Source: Cohnella hashimotonis | GTDB taxonomy: Bacteria > Bacillota > Bacilli > Paenibacillales > Paenibacillaceae | Assembly: GCF_030014955.1 (NCBI RefSeq) | Contig: NZ_JAGRPV010000001.1 | Span: forward strand, 2,418,001-2,482,000 | Direction of reading: 5' to 3' | DNA: 64,000 nucleotides | In this document: piece after piece, positions 38,725-45,848 of the stretch | How the letters are laid out: the number at the start of each line of letters is the position of its first letter | How positions within the stretch are numbered: position 1 is the first letter of the stretch | Notes under the pieces: model-generated | Database searches by the model: none | What the model saw: the letters and a program-made list of their open reading frames with translations, nothing else | What the model was told of the DNA's origin: nothing | Position numbers and translations under genes: made by a program

Positions 38725-39597
38725 TTATTCCGGCGACGGCCGGCGCCGATAGGCGGCAGGCGTACCGCCTGCGATGCGCTTGAACAGCCTGTGGAAGTGA
38801 GGCAGGCTCTCGAAGCCGCATTCGGCGGCGATCCGGGCGACGCCGTGATCCGTCGCAAGCAGCATCTCCTTGGCTTTGACGATGCGCTTCGCGGCGATAA
38901 AGCCGGTGACGTTCATGCCGGTCATCTGCTTGAACAACCGGCTGAAGTGCGCGGGACTGACCGACGCCCGCTTGCTCAGCTCGCTGAGCCCGATATCGTC
39001 GGCATAATGCGCGTCGATAAAAAGCAGCGCATCGCGCATCCAGCGCGGTCCGATCGCCGGCGCCTGCGTGGTCTGGCCGCGTCCTTCCGTTCCCAGCTCC
39101 CGATCGACGGATAGCAGAATACGCTGCAACAGCAAGGATACGGCATGCCGCGCCCCCATTTTCGAAGTCCGCAGTTCTTCGTCGATCTCTAGCAGGACTT
39201 GCTCGAATCCCGCCGTCAGCGCCGGGCTGCATAGCAATCGGTACATGCGATTCTGCTTGCTCCAATCGAAGCACTGCAAATAGGAAAAAGGCTCGCCGAG
39301 CGGCCGTACCTGTACAAGCGAAGGGTTGAAAAAGAGTGCAGTGGACGTGACCGGATCTTCCGCGTCGGGAAAGGCACGATGGATCGTATTGCCAGGGATA
39401 AGGAACAGGCTGCCGGCGTACATGTCGTAAAAGGTGCGGTCGATAAAAAAGGTTCCTTTGCCGCCGTGAACGTACACCATCTCGTACCAATCGTGCAGAT
39501 GGTCGGGCAGCTCGCGCTGCTTCGTCTTGGTGTCTCTATATACGAACGAAAAAGGAAATTCCGGCGCGGCATGAAGGGGCTTGAAAATAGGCTTCAT
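38725..39597 (-). CDS. AraC-family regulator with cupin sensing domain
   Basis: This 290-residue protein has an N-terminal AraC-type cupin (LPDHLHDWYEMVYVHGGKGTF; GSLFLIPGNTIHRAF) and a C-terminal double helix-turn-helix (IGLSELSKRASVSPAHFSRLF; RIAAECGFESLPHFHRLFKR). It is divergent from the dehydrogenase-lactonase operon at 39742 and is its probable activator. The inverted repeat at 39647 in the shared 144-bp promoter region is a candidate binding site. AGGTGT lies before ATG 39597. The gene ends 17 bp from the convergent Btr-like gene with no obvious terminator between. Confidence 0.9.
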   Translation of the reverse strand: MKPIFKPLHAAPEFPFSFVYRDTKTKQRELPDHLHDWYEMVYVHGGKGTFFIDRTFYDMYAGSLFLIPGNTIHRAFPDAEDPVTSTALFFNPSLVQVRPLGEPFSYLQCFDWSKQNRMYRLLCSPALTAGFEQVLLEIDEELRTSKMGARHAVSLLLQRILLSVDRELGTEGRGQTTQAPAIGPRWMRDALLFIDAHYADDIGLSELSKRASVSPAHFSRLFKQMTGMNVTGFIAAKRIVKAKEMLLATDHGVARIAAECGFESLPHFHRLFKRIAGGTPAAYRRRPSPE

Positions 39598-39646
39598 AGG
39601 TTGACACCTGCGATCGGCGGTTTCTTTTCAAAATATCAAAAAAGGA

Positions 39647-39676
39647 TATGAAATTGCAAGCTGAAGCAATTTCATA
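39647..39676. promoter_or_regulatory. Perfect 11-bp inverted repeat in the divergent promoter region
   Basis: TATGAAATTGC (39647-39657) and GCAATTTCATA (39666-39676) are separated by eight bases. It lies midway between the AraC gene and the operon it faces; operator function is inferred. Confidence 0.5.
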
Positions 39677-39741
39677 ATTGAAGTATGATGCTAGAATAAT
39701 TAGAGAACGGTTACAACACCTCGTCAAAAGGGAGTTGCGGT

Positions 39742-40572
39742 ATGAGAATCGATGCGCATCAGCACTACTGGAAGATCGATCGAGGCGATTATGGCTGGAT
39801 CACGCCGGATATCCCGGTTTTGTATAGAGACTTTTTACCGCTCGATTTGAAGCCCCATCTGGACGCGCATCAGCTGGACGGGGCGATCGTCGTACAAGCG
39901 GCGCCGACGCCCGAGGAGACGGAATTCCTCTTGTCGCTGGCCGGGCAGGACGAGTCGATCAAGGGCGTCGTCGGTTTTCTCGATCTGACGGACGATCGGC
40001 ATGCCGACCACTACGAAAAATTCGCCCGGCATCCGAAGTTCGTCGGCTTCCGCATCATGATCCAGGACATGCCAGACGCCGGCGTCATTCTTGCTCCGTC
40101 GTACGTCGAGGCGCTGCGTACTTACGCGGAACAAGGCGCAGCCGTCGACCTGCTCGTGAAGTCCGATCAGCTCGAGCCGCTGCTTGAGCTCGTGAAGCAG
40201 GTGCCGGGCCTGCGCGGCGTGATCGACCATATCGCCAAACCCCGTATCGCTGGGGGCTTGATGGAGCCTTGGGATCGCCAGATCGCGCAGCTGGCTTCGC
40301 ATTCGAACCTGTACTGCAAGCTGTCGGGCATGGTCACCGAAGCGGATCACGAGAAATGGAAGGCCGAACAATTTGTCCCTTACGTGCGCCATGTGCTGGA
40401 CTGCTTCGGGCCGGACCGGGTCATGTTCGGCAGCGATTGGCCAGTCTGCTTGCTGGCGGCCGGGTATGACGAGGTGGTCGACGTTTTGGAGCGTGCGCTG
40501 CCGGACGCGTGGGGAGCGGCGGAGTTGGAGAAGCTGTACGGTTTAAATGCCAAGACATTTTATCGGCTGTGA
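39742..40572 (+). CDS. Amidohydrolase-family sugar lactonase (L-fuconolactonase-like)
   Basis: This 276-residue TIM-barrel hydrolase of the COG3618 group opens a sugar-acid lactone ring. The metal-binding HxH motif is at the start (MRIDAHQHYW, His6 and His8), with later VIDHIAKP, YCKLSGMVTEAD and the metal aspartate in MFGSDWPVCL. Relatives include L-fuconolactonase and L-rhamnono-gamma-lactonase. Followed by an aldo-keto reductase that would make the lactone and a zinc dehydrogenase for a later oxidation, it fits the second step of a non-phosphorylating sugar pathway. Which sugar (fucose, galactose, rhamnose or another) is not clear. Confidence 0.88.
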   Translation: MRIDAHQHYWKIDRGDYGWITPDIPVLYRDFLPLDLKPHLDAHQLDGAIVVQAAPTPEETEFLLSLAGQDESIKGVVGFLDLTDDRHADHYEKFARHPKFVGFRIMIQDMPDAGVILAPSYVEALRTYAEQGAAVDLLVKSDQLEPLLELVKQVPGLRGVIDHIAKPRIAGGLMEPWDRQIAQLASHSNLYCKLSGMVTEADHEKWKAEQFVPYVRHVLDCFGPDRVMFGSDWPVCLLAAGYDEVVDVLERALPDAWGAAELEKLYGLNAKTFYRL

Positions 40573-40594
40573 TGGAAAGAGGTGAATTCGCGCT

Positions 40595-41548
40595 ATGAAA
40601 TATCGTCAATTGGGGAAAACGGGCCTCGACGTCTCCGTATTAAGCTTTGGCGCTTCCTCGCTCGGCTCCGTATTCCGGCAAACCGACGAAGGAGAGAGCG
40701 TCCGGACGGTGCACGCGGCGATCGATGCCGGGATCAATTATATCGACGTCTCGCCTTATTACGGATTGACCAAGGCGGAGACTGTGCTGGGCAAGGCGCT
40801 GAAGGGAATTCCGCGCGACAAGTACGTGCTGTCGACGAAGGCGGGGCGATACGGAGCGGCCGAGTTCGACTTTTCGTTTGACCGGATCGTCGCTAGCGTG
40901 GACGAGAGCCTTGCGCGGCTGAACGTGGACGAGATCGATATTTTGTATTTGCACGATATCGAGTTCGTGCCGGCCGACATCATCATGAACGATGCGATTC
41001 CGGCGCTGCAGCAGCTGAAGGAATCCGGCAAGATCCGTTTCGGCGGGATCTGCGGACTTCCGCTCGCTTTGTTCGAGGCGTTTATCCTCCGAGTCGAAGT
41101 TGACAGCATCATCTCGTATTGCCATTATTCCCTGAATGACACGAGTTTGCTCGGTTTGCTGCCATTGCTTGAAGCGAGCGGCACGGGACTCGTCAACGCT
41201 TCGCCGCTGTCCATGGGTTTGCTCGGGACGCGAGGCACGCCGGACTGGCATCCGGCTTCGCCGCAGACAAAAGCTGTATGTCTCGAAGCGGCGCGCTATT
41301 GTGAGTCGCAAGGTGCGGATATCGCCAAGCTGGCGATCCAATATTCCACGTCGAACGAACGGATTCCGACGACGCTGGTGAGCACGGCCAATCCTGCCAA
41401 TATTCAGAAAAACGCTGCTTGGACGGAGGAGCCGATCGACGAAGGTCTTCTGGCCGAGGTGCTCGAGATTTTGCAGCCGGTGCACAATCGGACATGGGTT
41501 AGCGGTCGTGAGGAGTATAACGTCGGGATCGGAGGCGACGAAGCATGA
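40595..41548 (+). CDS. Aldo/keto reductase, L-galactose/L-fucose (D-threo-aldose) dehydrogenase-like
   Basis: This 317-residue NAD(P)-dependent (beta/alpha)8 enzyme has the full AKR tetrad: Asp51, Tyr56 (NYIDVSPYYG), Lys82 (STKAGRYG) and His120 (LYLHDIE). The closest described relatives by motif are D-threo-aldose 1-dehydrogenases and plant L-galactose dehydrogenase, which oxidise the anomeric carbon of L-fucose or L-galactose to a lactone. That suits the adjacent lactonase. AAAGAGGTGA precedes the ATG, and the stop overlaps the zinc dehydrogenase start (ATGA). Confidence 0.88.
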   Translation: MKYRQLGKTGLDVSVLSFGASSLGSVFRQTDEGESVRTVHAAIDAGINYIDVSPYYGLTKAETVLGKALKGIPRDKYVLSTKAGRYGAAEFDFSFDRIVASVDESLARLNVDEIDILYLHDIEFVPADIIMNDAIPALQQLKESGKIRFGGICGLPLALFEAFILRVEVDSIISYCHYSLNDTSLLGLLPLLEASGTGLVNASPLSMGLLGTRGTPDWHPASPQTKAVCLEAARYCESQGADIAKLAIQYSTSNERIPTTLVSTANPANIQKNAAWTEEPIDEGLLAEVLEILQPVHNRTWVSGREEYNVGIGGDEA

Positions 41549-42561
41549 GAGGCATCGTCTGCGCTGAAGTCGAGCGTTTTTCGCTGGTGGAAGATCTGCC
41601 TGAACCGGCGTTAGCGCCGGGCTTCGCCATCATCGCATTGAAGAGAATCGGCATTTGCGGAACCGATCTGCACGCCTACAAAGGCCGACAGCCGTTTTTC
41701 GCCTACCCTCGCATTCTGGGGCATGAGCTGGCGGGCGTCATCGAAGAGATCGGTCCGAACGACGAAGGGCTGCGGGTCGGCGATCGCGTCAGCGTTATCC
41801 CGTATATGCACTGTGGGACCTGCATCGCCTGCCGCGGCGGCAAGACGAACTGCTGCACGGATATGAAGGTGCTCGGCGTCCATATCGACGGCGGCATGCG
41901 GGAACGAATCGCCGTGCCGGTCTCGCATTTGATCGCGGCGAACGATCTGACGCTCGACCAGACCGCGACGCTGGAGCCGTTCGCCATCGGCGCGCATGCG
42001 GTGCGCCGGTCGGGGCTCGCGGCGGGCGAAACCTCGCTCGTCATCGGCGGCGGTCCGATCGGGCTTGGCGTCATGGCGTTCGCGAAGGCGCGCGGCGCCA
42101 AGGTCATCGCCATGGACGTCAACGAAGACCGGCTTGCGTACTGCCGGGAGTGGGCCGGGGCGGATGCGACGGTCAATGCGCTTCGCGATCCGCTCGCTGC
42201 GCTGTTGGCCGCCGGCGGAGGTGAGCTGCCGAGCGTCGTCTTCGACGCTACGGGCAATGCGCAGTCGATGACCGCCGCATTCGGCTACACGGCGCATGGA
42301 GGCAGACTGATTTACGTCGGACTCGTCAGCGCCGACATCACATTCCACGACCCCGAGTTCCACAAGCGCGAACTGACGCTGCTGGCCAGCCGCAACGCGA
42401 CAAGAGAGGACTTCGAGCGCGTGCTGGAGGTGATCCGCGCCGGGAACATTGACGTAAACCGCTATATCACACACCGCGCAGACTTCAACGACATGATCGG
42501 CCAGTTCGAGGATTGGTTGAAGCCCGAGACGAAAGTGATCAAGGCGATGGTCGAGCTATGA
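41545..42561 (+). CDS. Zinc-dependent medium-chain alcohol dehydrogenase (sugar-acid or polyol type)
   Basis: This 338-residue MDR-family enzyme has catalytic zinc ligands Cys38 (GICGTD) and His60-Glu61 (GHELAG). The structural-zinc cysteines are Cys90, 93, 96 and 104 (CGTCIACRGGKTNCC) and the NAD site is VIGGGPIGLG. Related proteins oxidise a secondary hydroxyl of polyols, L-idonate, galactonate or threonine. As the third gene of the cassette it would oxidise the aldonate released by the lactonase, but order and substrate are inference. The gene overlaps its neighbour by four bases and is followed by a strong terminator. Confidence 0.9.
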   Translation: MRGIVCAEVERFSLVEDLPEPALAPGFAIIALKRIGICGTDLHAYKGRQPFFAYPRILGHELAGVIEEIGPNDEGLRVGDRVSVIPYMHCGTCIACRGGKTNCCTDMKVLGVHIDGGMRERIAVPVSHLIAANDLTLDQTATLEPFAIGAHAVRRSGLAAGETSLVIGGGPIGLGVMAFAKARGAKVIAMDVNEDRLAYCREWAGADATVNALRDPLAALLAAGGGELPSVVFDATGNAQSMTAAFGYTAHGGRLIYVGLVSADITFHDPEFHKRELTLLASRNATREDFERVLEVIRAGNIDVNRYITHRADFNDMIGQFEDWLKPETKVIKAMVEL

Positions 42562-42580
42562 TGGAATCTTTATGAACTAA

Positions 42581-42619
42581 AAAAGATTGGCAGGCGATTA
42601 AGTCCTGCCAATCTTTTTT
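42581..42619 (+). terminator. Bidirectional Rho-independent terminator
   Basis: AAAAGATTGGCAGG (42581-42594) pairs perfectly with CCTGCCAATCTTTT, followed by more T, with a 9-base loop. The A-run on the left also provides a T-tail for the convergent toxin gene on the minus strand. Confidence 0.92.
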
Positions 42620-42650
42620 GCTTATTGAGATGGATCGAGTCGTATAATCT

Positions 42651-42956
42651 TTACAAAAGAAAGTCAAATTTCCTTTTTGCATGGAGTATTCTTCTAATTT
42701 CGACGAAATCAGGTTGAACGACATAAAAAACAAGGTAACTTTGAATAGCCAACATTCGATAATTCAGCAGTTGTAGCCTTAAATCGTTAGGAACGGAACC
42801 GCGCAGCGGAAAATAAGCAAGCAGGGAGATGGCTTCATCGAATTGTTGCAGAAGATTTAACGCTGCTGGCGGATTGTCCAAGGAGATGTATTCCATGACT
42901 TCCGTAATATCCTGTTCCGCCAAAGGAAGATATTTAATCGGAAGCTTTTTCTCCAT
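42651..42956 (-). CDS. RelE/ParE-family toxin
   Basis: This 101-residue basic protein has the ParE/RelE fold pattern: LPLAEQDITEVMEYISLDNPPAAL (residues 11-34, two N-terminal helices), FPLRGSVPNDLRL, YRMLAIQSYLVFYVV and a final strand IRRILHAKRKF. ParE members poison gyrase and RelE members cleave ribosomal mRNA; the sequence does not separate the two safely. Its start lies inside the upstream antitoxin gene (23-bp overlap), the usual antitoxin-first arrangement. The pair lies in an AT-richer patch, suggesting mobile origin. Confidence 0.85.
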   Translation of the reverse strand: MEKKLPIKYLPLAEQDITEVMEYISLDNPPAALNLLQQFDEAISLLAYFPLRGSVPNDLRLQLLNYRMLAIQSYLVFYVVQPDFVEIRRILHAKRKFDFLL

Positions 42957-43218
42957 GGAGACGGCTCCTTAGTTTGTTCATCAGATCCGCGTGTTCAATT
43001 TTTGGAGTAGAAGGATCCGAGCTTTCTTTTTCGGCAGCAGCGAGCTTCTGATACAATTCAATGATCGCTTGCTGCTTTTCATAAAAAGCATGACTCATCA
43101 CTACCAAATCCTCATGGCCATTTTTGGTTATGAAGACGGGTTCGCCTTCCGTGTGACAGATTTCAGAGATGTAATTAAAGTTGTTCCTCAGATCCGATAT
43201 CGGTTTGATGACCGGCAA
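42934..43218 (-). CDS. Phd/YefM-family antitoxin
   Basis: This 94-residue antitoxin has an N-terminal Phd/YefM DNA-binding fold (VIKPISDLRNNFNYISEICH; PVFITKNGHEDLVVMS) and a charged C-terminal tail that would wrap around the toxin. TTG 43218 is chosen as start because it gives the family N-terminus MPVIKPISDL and has GAGGTGAGG just upstream; longer frames begin in an unrelated leader. It is expected to repress its own operon, with the palindrome at 43260 as the likely site. Confidence 0.82.
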   Translation of the reverse strand: MPVIKPISDLRNNFNYISEICHTEGEPVFITKNGHEDLVVMSHAFYEKQQAIIELYQKLAAAEKESSDPSTPKIEHADLMNKLRSRLHGEKASD

Positions 43219-43259
43219 TTTCCTCACCTCGTCTAAAAGGGTGCATGTATGGATCATTT

Positions 43260-43275
43260 TATCATAATTATGATA
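43260..43275. promoter_or_regulatory. 16-bp perfect palindrome in the divergent toxin-antitoxin/HAD promoter region
   Basis: TATCATAATTATGATA is perfectly symmetric and lies 42 bp upstream of the antitoxin start and 31 bp upstream of the HAD gene, matching an autoregulatory operator position. Confidence 0.55.
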
Positions 43276-43305
43276 TTTTAAACATCGACCTAGACGGAGG
43301 AAATC

Positions 43306-43983
43306 ATGAAAAACATTCAAGCCATTATTTTTGACCTGGATAATACGCTGTTAGATCGAACGCTTACTTTTCGGAACTTCATCTCCTCATTAGTAACTAC
43401 ATACTTTTCGCATGTTTCAAATTCGATTTCCATAGCGTCACGAATCATCGATTTAGACCAGGATGGATATAAAGATAAACATTTATTGTTTGCGGAATTG
43501 CTGGATGAGCTGCCGTGGTTAACGAAACCTGAACATCATGAATTATTGGAATTCTATAACGTGAATTATGTAAAAAACGCCTTACTTATGGAACATGCGG
43601 CAGAGATCATGCGTTATGTCAGCCGGAAGTACAAGATGGGTCTTATTACAAATGGAAAAACGATTATTCAATACGGAAAGATCGATCGATTAGGAATTCG
43701 GGATTTATTCGATTTTATCCTCGTTTCCGAGGAAGCTGGCGTTAAAAAACCGGACAATCGAATATTTGAAATGGCAATGAATAAACTGGGGCTCAGTCCT
43801 GAGCAATGCTTGTATATTGGCGACCCTCCCAAGAACGACATTGAAGGTGCAGGGCTAGCTGGGATGAAAACCATCTGGTTTGAAGTGAATCAACCGTGGA
43901 GAGCGGAGATTTCGATTAAACCCGATTATAGGATTAAACATTTAAGAGAATTAGAGGCTGTACTAAAAAGGGGAGATGATTAA
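43306..43983 (+). CDS. HAD-family hydrolase (phosphatase, YjjG/phosphoglycolate-phosphatase-like)
   Basis: This 225-residue haloacid-dehalogenase hydrolase has motif I IIFDLDNTLLDR with nucleophile Asp10 and Asp12, motif II GLITNGKT, Lys in GVKKPDNRIFEMA (motif III) and motif IV YIGDPPKNDIEGA. A helical cap follows motif I (class C1). It would dephosphorylate a small metabolite or nucleotide. Base composition is more AT-rich than the sugar operons. GGAGG precedes the ATG, and the stop overlaps the next small gene by eight bases. Confidence 0.9.
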   Translation: MKNIQAIIFDLDNTLLDRTLTFRNFISSLVTTYFSHVSNSISIASRIIDLDQDGYKDKHLLFAELLDELPWLTKPEHHELLEFYNVNYVKNALLMEHAAEIMRYVSRKYKMGLITNGKTIIQYGKIDRLGIRDLFDFILVSEEAGVKKPDNRIFEMAMNKLGLSPEQCLYIGDPPKNDIEGAGLAGMKTIWFEVNQPWRAEISIKPDYRIKHLRELEAVLKRGDD

Positions 43984-44272
43984 TCTGTTTATCAAGGTGA
44001 TTTGGTTTCACCAGGATATCGAATCTCCTGTACTTCTTTATTCAGAGTTAGATCAAAGTAAGTTTGAAAAACGGAAAGTTGAACTATTTAGAAACGGCAA
44101 ATTTGGAATAGCAGATACCGAAATAGAATTTAACTCAATGCTTGGGATCTGTGAAGTCCCTTCTTTAGCAGAGATTAATACGAACCCGGAATTCTTTGGA
44201 TTTGAAATCAATAAAGACGAGTTTGAATGTGTGTGGAAGGAAGCGTTGCTTAAATGTCATTTAGAGGATTAA
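43976..44272 (+). CDS. DUF6881-like small protein
   Basis: This 98-residue acidic protein matches what I recall of the DUF6881 pattern: an N-terminal strand IKVIWFHQDIESPVLLYSEL, then FEKRKVELFRNGKFGIAD and VPSLAEINTNPEFFGFEINK with a terminal FECVWKEAL helix. The function is unknown; such proteins are often found among orphan immunity-like genes. It overlaps the HAD gene, with AAGGGGAG just upstream of the ATG. Its 3' end overlaps the start of the pseudogene that follows. Confidence 0.7.
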   Translation: MINLFIKVIWFHQDIESPVLLYSELDQSKFEKRKVELFRNGKFGIADTEIEFNSMLGICEVPSLAEINTNPEFFGFEINKDEFECVWKEALLKCHLED

Positions 44273-44589
44273 GATTTAAGACCGAACAGGGAGACAATAT
44301 TCAAACCGCTAGCCTTTTTTCAACTTTGGTTGCTTCCAAATATCAATGGTTCATCGATAATTTAGACACGTGAATGCCGTTTTCGGTGAATTTATTGCTT
44401 TCGAAAAGGACTATGAACCTATCTCTTGCGAACCTGAGATCAACGATTGGGATGATTTCGTAAAAAGTCCGGCTCGAATAGTTGTGCTTATCTCCGACTG
44501 TTATTAAATTTCGTTTTATATCGAGTCAAGGGTATACGCCCGAGTTGATCGATGAAACAGATCCAAGATACAAATTTAAGGTCTGGTAA
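44254..44589 (+). pseudogene. Frameshifted DUF2691-like gene remnant
   Basis: Three segments in different frames read in order as one protein: MSFRGLRFKTEQGDNIQTAS onward to WFIDNLDT; then NAVFGEFIAFEKDYEP through DDFVKSPARIVVLISDCY; then SSQGYTPELIDETDPRYKFK and a stop. The order and motifs resemble DUF2691 proteins (about 150 residues), of which only about 110 codons remain, so there are at least two frameshifts plus deletions. The family name is from memory and moderately sure; the broken reading frame is seen directly. Confidence 0.55.
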
Positions 44590-44607
44590 TTTGTAAGGGG
44601 GAAGCGT

Positions 44608-44766
44608 TTGAAAAATCTGGCGACAAAGCTGATCATCTCAAGCATCTTTATTACTGTTTTAAGCGGCTTAGAAAAGATCTTGCTCTTCATGTCTTTTCAA
44701 GAGCAAAACACGAAGAGCCTCCGTCAAAGCCGGATAACGGCTGCGACAGAGGTCTATTGCTCATGA
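44608..44766 (+). CDS. Possible small membrane-anchored protein or remnant, 52 residues
   Basis: TTG 44608 follows AAGGGGG and opens a 52-residue frame starting MKNLATKLIISSIFITVLSG, a plausible single membrane helix, then a basic, polar tail (KSLRQSRITAATEVYCS). It lies after the pseudogene and before the 51-bp repeats. It could be the amino end of a truncated receptor or kinase. I cannot assign a function. Confidence 0.35.
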   Translation: MKNLATKLIISSIFITVLSGLEKILLFMSFQEQNTKSLRQSRITAATEVYCS

Positions 44767-44771
44767 CTTAA

Positions 44772-44911
44772 CAATTGTTCGTAGTTAAGAGGTTTAACCG
44801 CACAACTGAGCTCGCTGCCAACGTTTTGCCCGGAGTTACGCGGGTTTTCCGCGCAACTACGTTCTCAGCCGACGTTTTACCCGGAGTTACGCGGTGTTTC
44901 CGCGCAACAGC
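44772..44911 (+). repeat. Second set of 51-bp tandem repeats, each with a hairpin
   Basis: The core AGTTACGCGG lies at 44834 and 44885, with a degenerate copy (AGTTAAGAGG) at 44783, giving an exact 51-bp period. Each good copy folds as CGCGG-loop-CCGCG flanked by GTTA/CAAC. The array abuts the 3' end of the AraC gene at 44925. The sequence is unrelated to the 51-bp set at 12811. Confidence 0.8.
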
Positions 44912-44924
44912 GTGCCCGCGCAGG

Positions 44925-45722
44925 TCAGACGCGATGCAGCCGCCGATGCGCCGACGGCGTGATCCCGAGCTTGGCGCTGAATACGCGGCTGAGGTAAAAT
45001 CCGTTCTCGTAGCCGCATTGCTGCGCGATCCAGTCGAGCGGCTGCGTCGTCTCCTCCAGCAGCCGACAGGCACGCCCCAGCCGCAGGCCGGTCACGAACT
45101 CGGTAGGGGTCGTCCGATATGCCGCGCGGAAGCGGCGGGTCAACTGCACCGGGCTGATGCCGAGCACATCCGAGAGCGCGCGCATTGCGAGCGGCTCAAA
45201 GGCGCGCTCGAGCAGCCATCTGCGCGCTTCCTCCATATCGGGCGCAGGCGTGTCCGCCGCCGAACGCGCGGCCGATTCGGCGCGGCTCCGCTCGATTTCC
45301 ATTAACCGCCACAGATCCTCCATCATATGTTTCATCCGGCCGAGCGCAGGCTCCTGCCGAATGGCGCCTCCGATTTCCTTCATATACCGATAGGTCGACA
45401 TAAGTCTCTCCCCGTCGTGGACCGTCCACTTTCCTCCTAGCGCTGCCGATTGTTCGGGGTCCGCTGCAAGCGCCCAATCGAATTTGATGAAGTGGAACGT
45501 CAGCGGCGACAGCGCGCGCCGATGAAACACGGTGCCGGGCGGACAGACGACGATGTCGCCGAACCCGGCTTCTCCCGCCTGCGCGCCGATCCGATATTCG
45601 AACCGGCCGCGCTCGACAGCGAACATCGTCCATGCCGGATCCGTATCTTGCGCCAGCTGAAATTGCATTTTTTTAAACCAGTACATATAGGCCACCGGAC
45701 GCAACATCCAATCGATTCTCAT
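44925..45722 (-). CDS. AraC-family regulator with cupin-like sensing domain
   Basis: This 265-residue protein has an N-terminal AraC-binding cupin (DPAWTMFAVERGRFEYRIG; DIVVCPPGTVFHRRAL) and a C-terminal AraC domain (PLAMRALSDVLGISPVQLTRRF; LDWIAQQCGYENGFYLSRVFS). It is divergent from the large FAD oxidoreductase at 45849 and probably controls it. The 3' end runs directly into the 51-bp repeat array. Confidence 0.88.
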   Translation of the reverse strand: MRIDWMLRPVAYMYWFKKMQFQLAQDTDPAWTMFAVERGRFEYRIGAQAGEAGFGDIVVCPPGTVFHRRALSPLTFHFIKFDWALAADPEQSAALGGKWTVHDGERLMSTYRYMKEIGGAIRQEPALGRMKHMMEDLWRLMEIERSRAESAARSAADTPAPDMEEARRWLLERAFEPLAMRALSDVLGISPVQLTRRFRAAYRTTPTEFVTGLRLGRACRLLEETTQPLDWIAQQCGYENGFYLSRVFSAKLGITPSAHRRLHRV

Positions 45723-45848
45723 GGGGAAGCTCCGTTCATCTGTGAAATATCGGATATGGTTATCGTAATAGGATGCATGTTATTTGGCAAGCGGGAGAAT
45801 TAAGATGAAACAGAGGATAAACAAATGTTTCGGAGGAGAGGTCGGCAA

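Noticed and set aside
43219..43320. A longer antitoxin reading frame starting at 43257 or 43320
   Set aside because: The extra leader has no similarity to Phd/YefM proteins and would cover the palindromic operator; the ribosome site favours TTG 43218.
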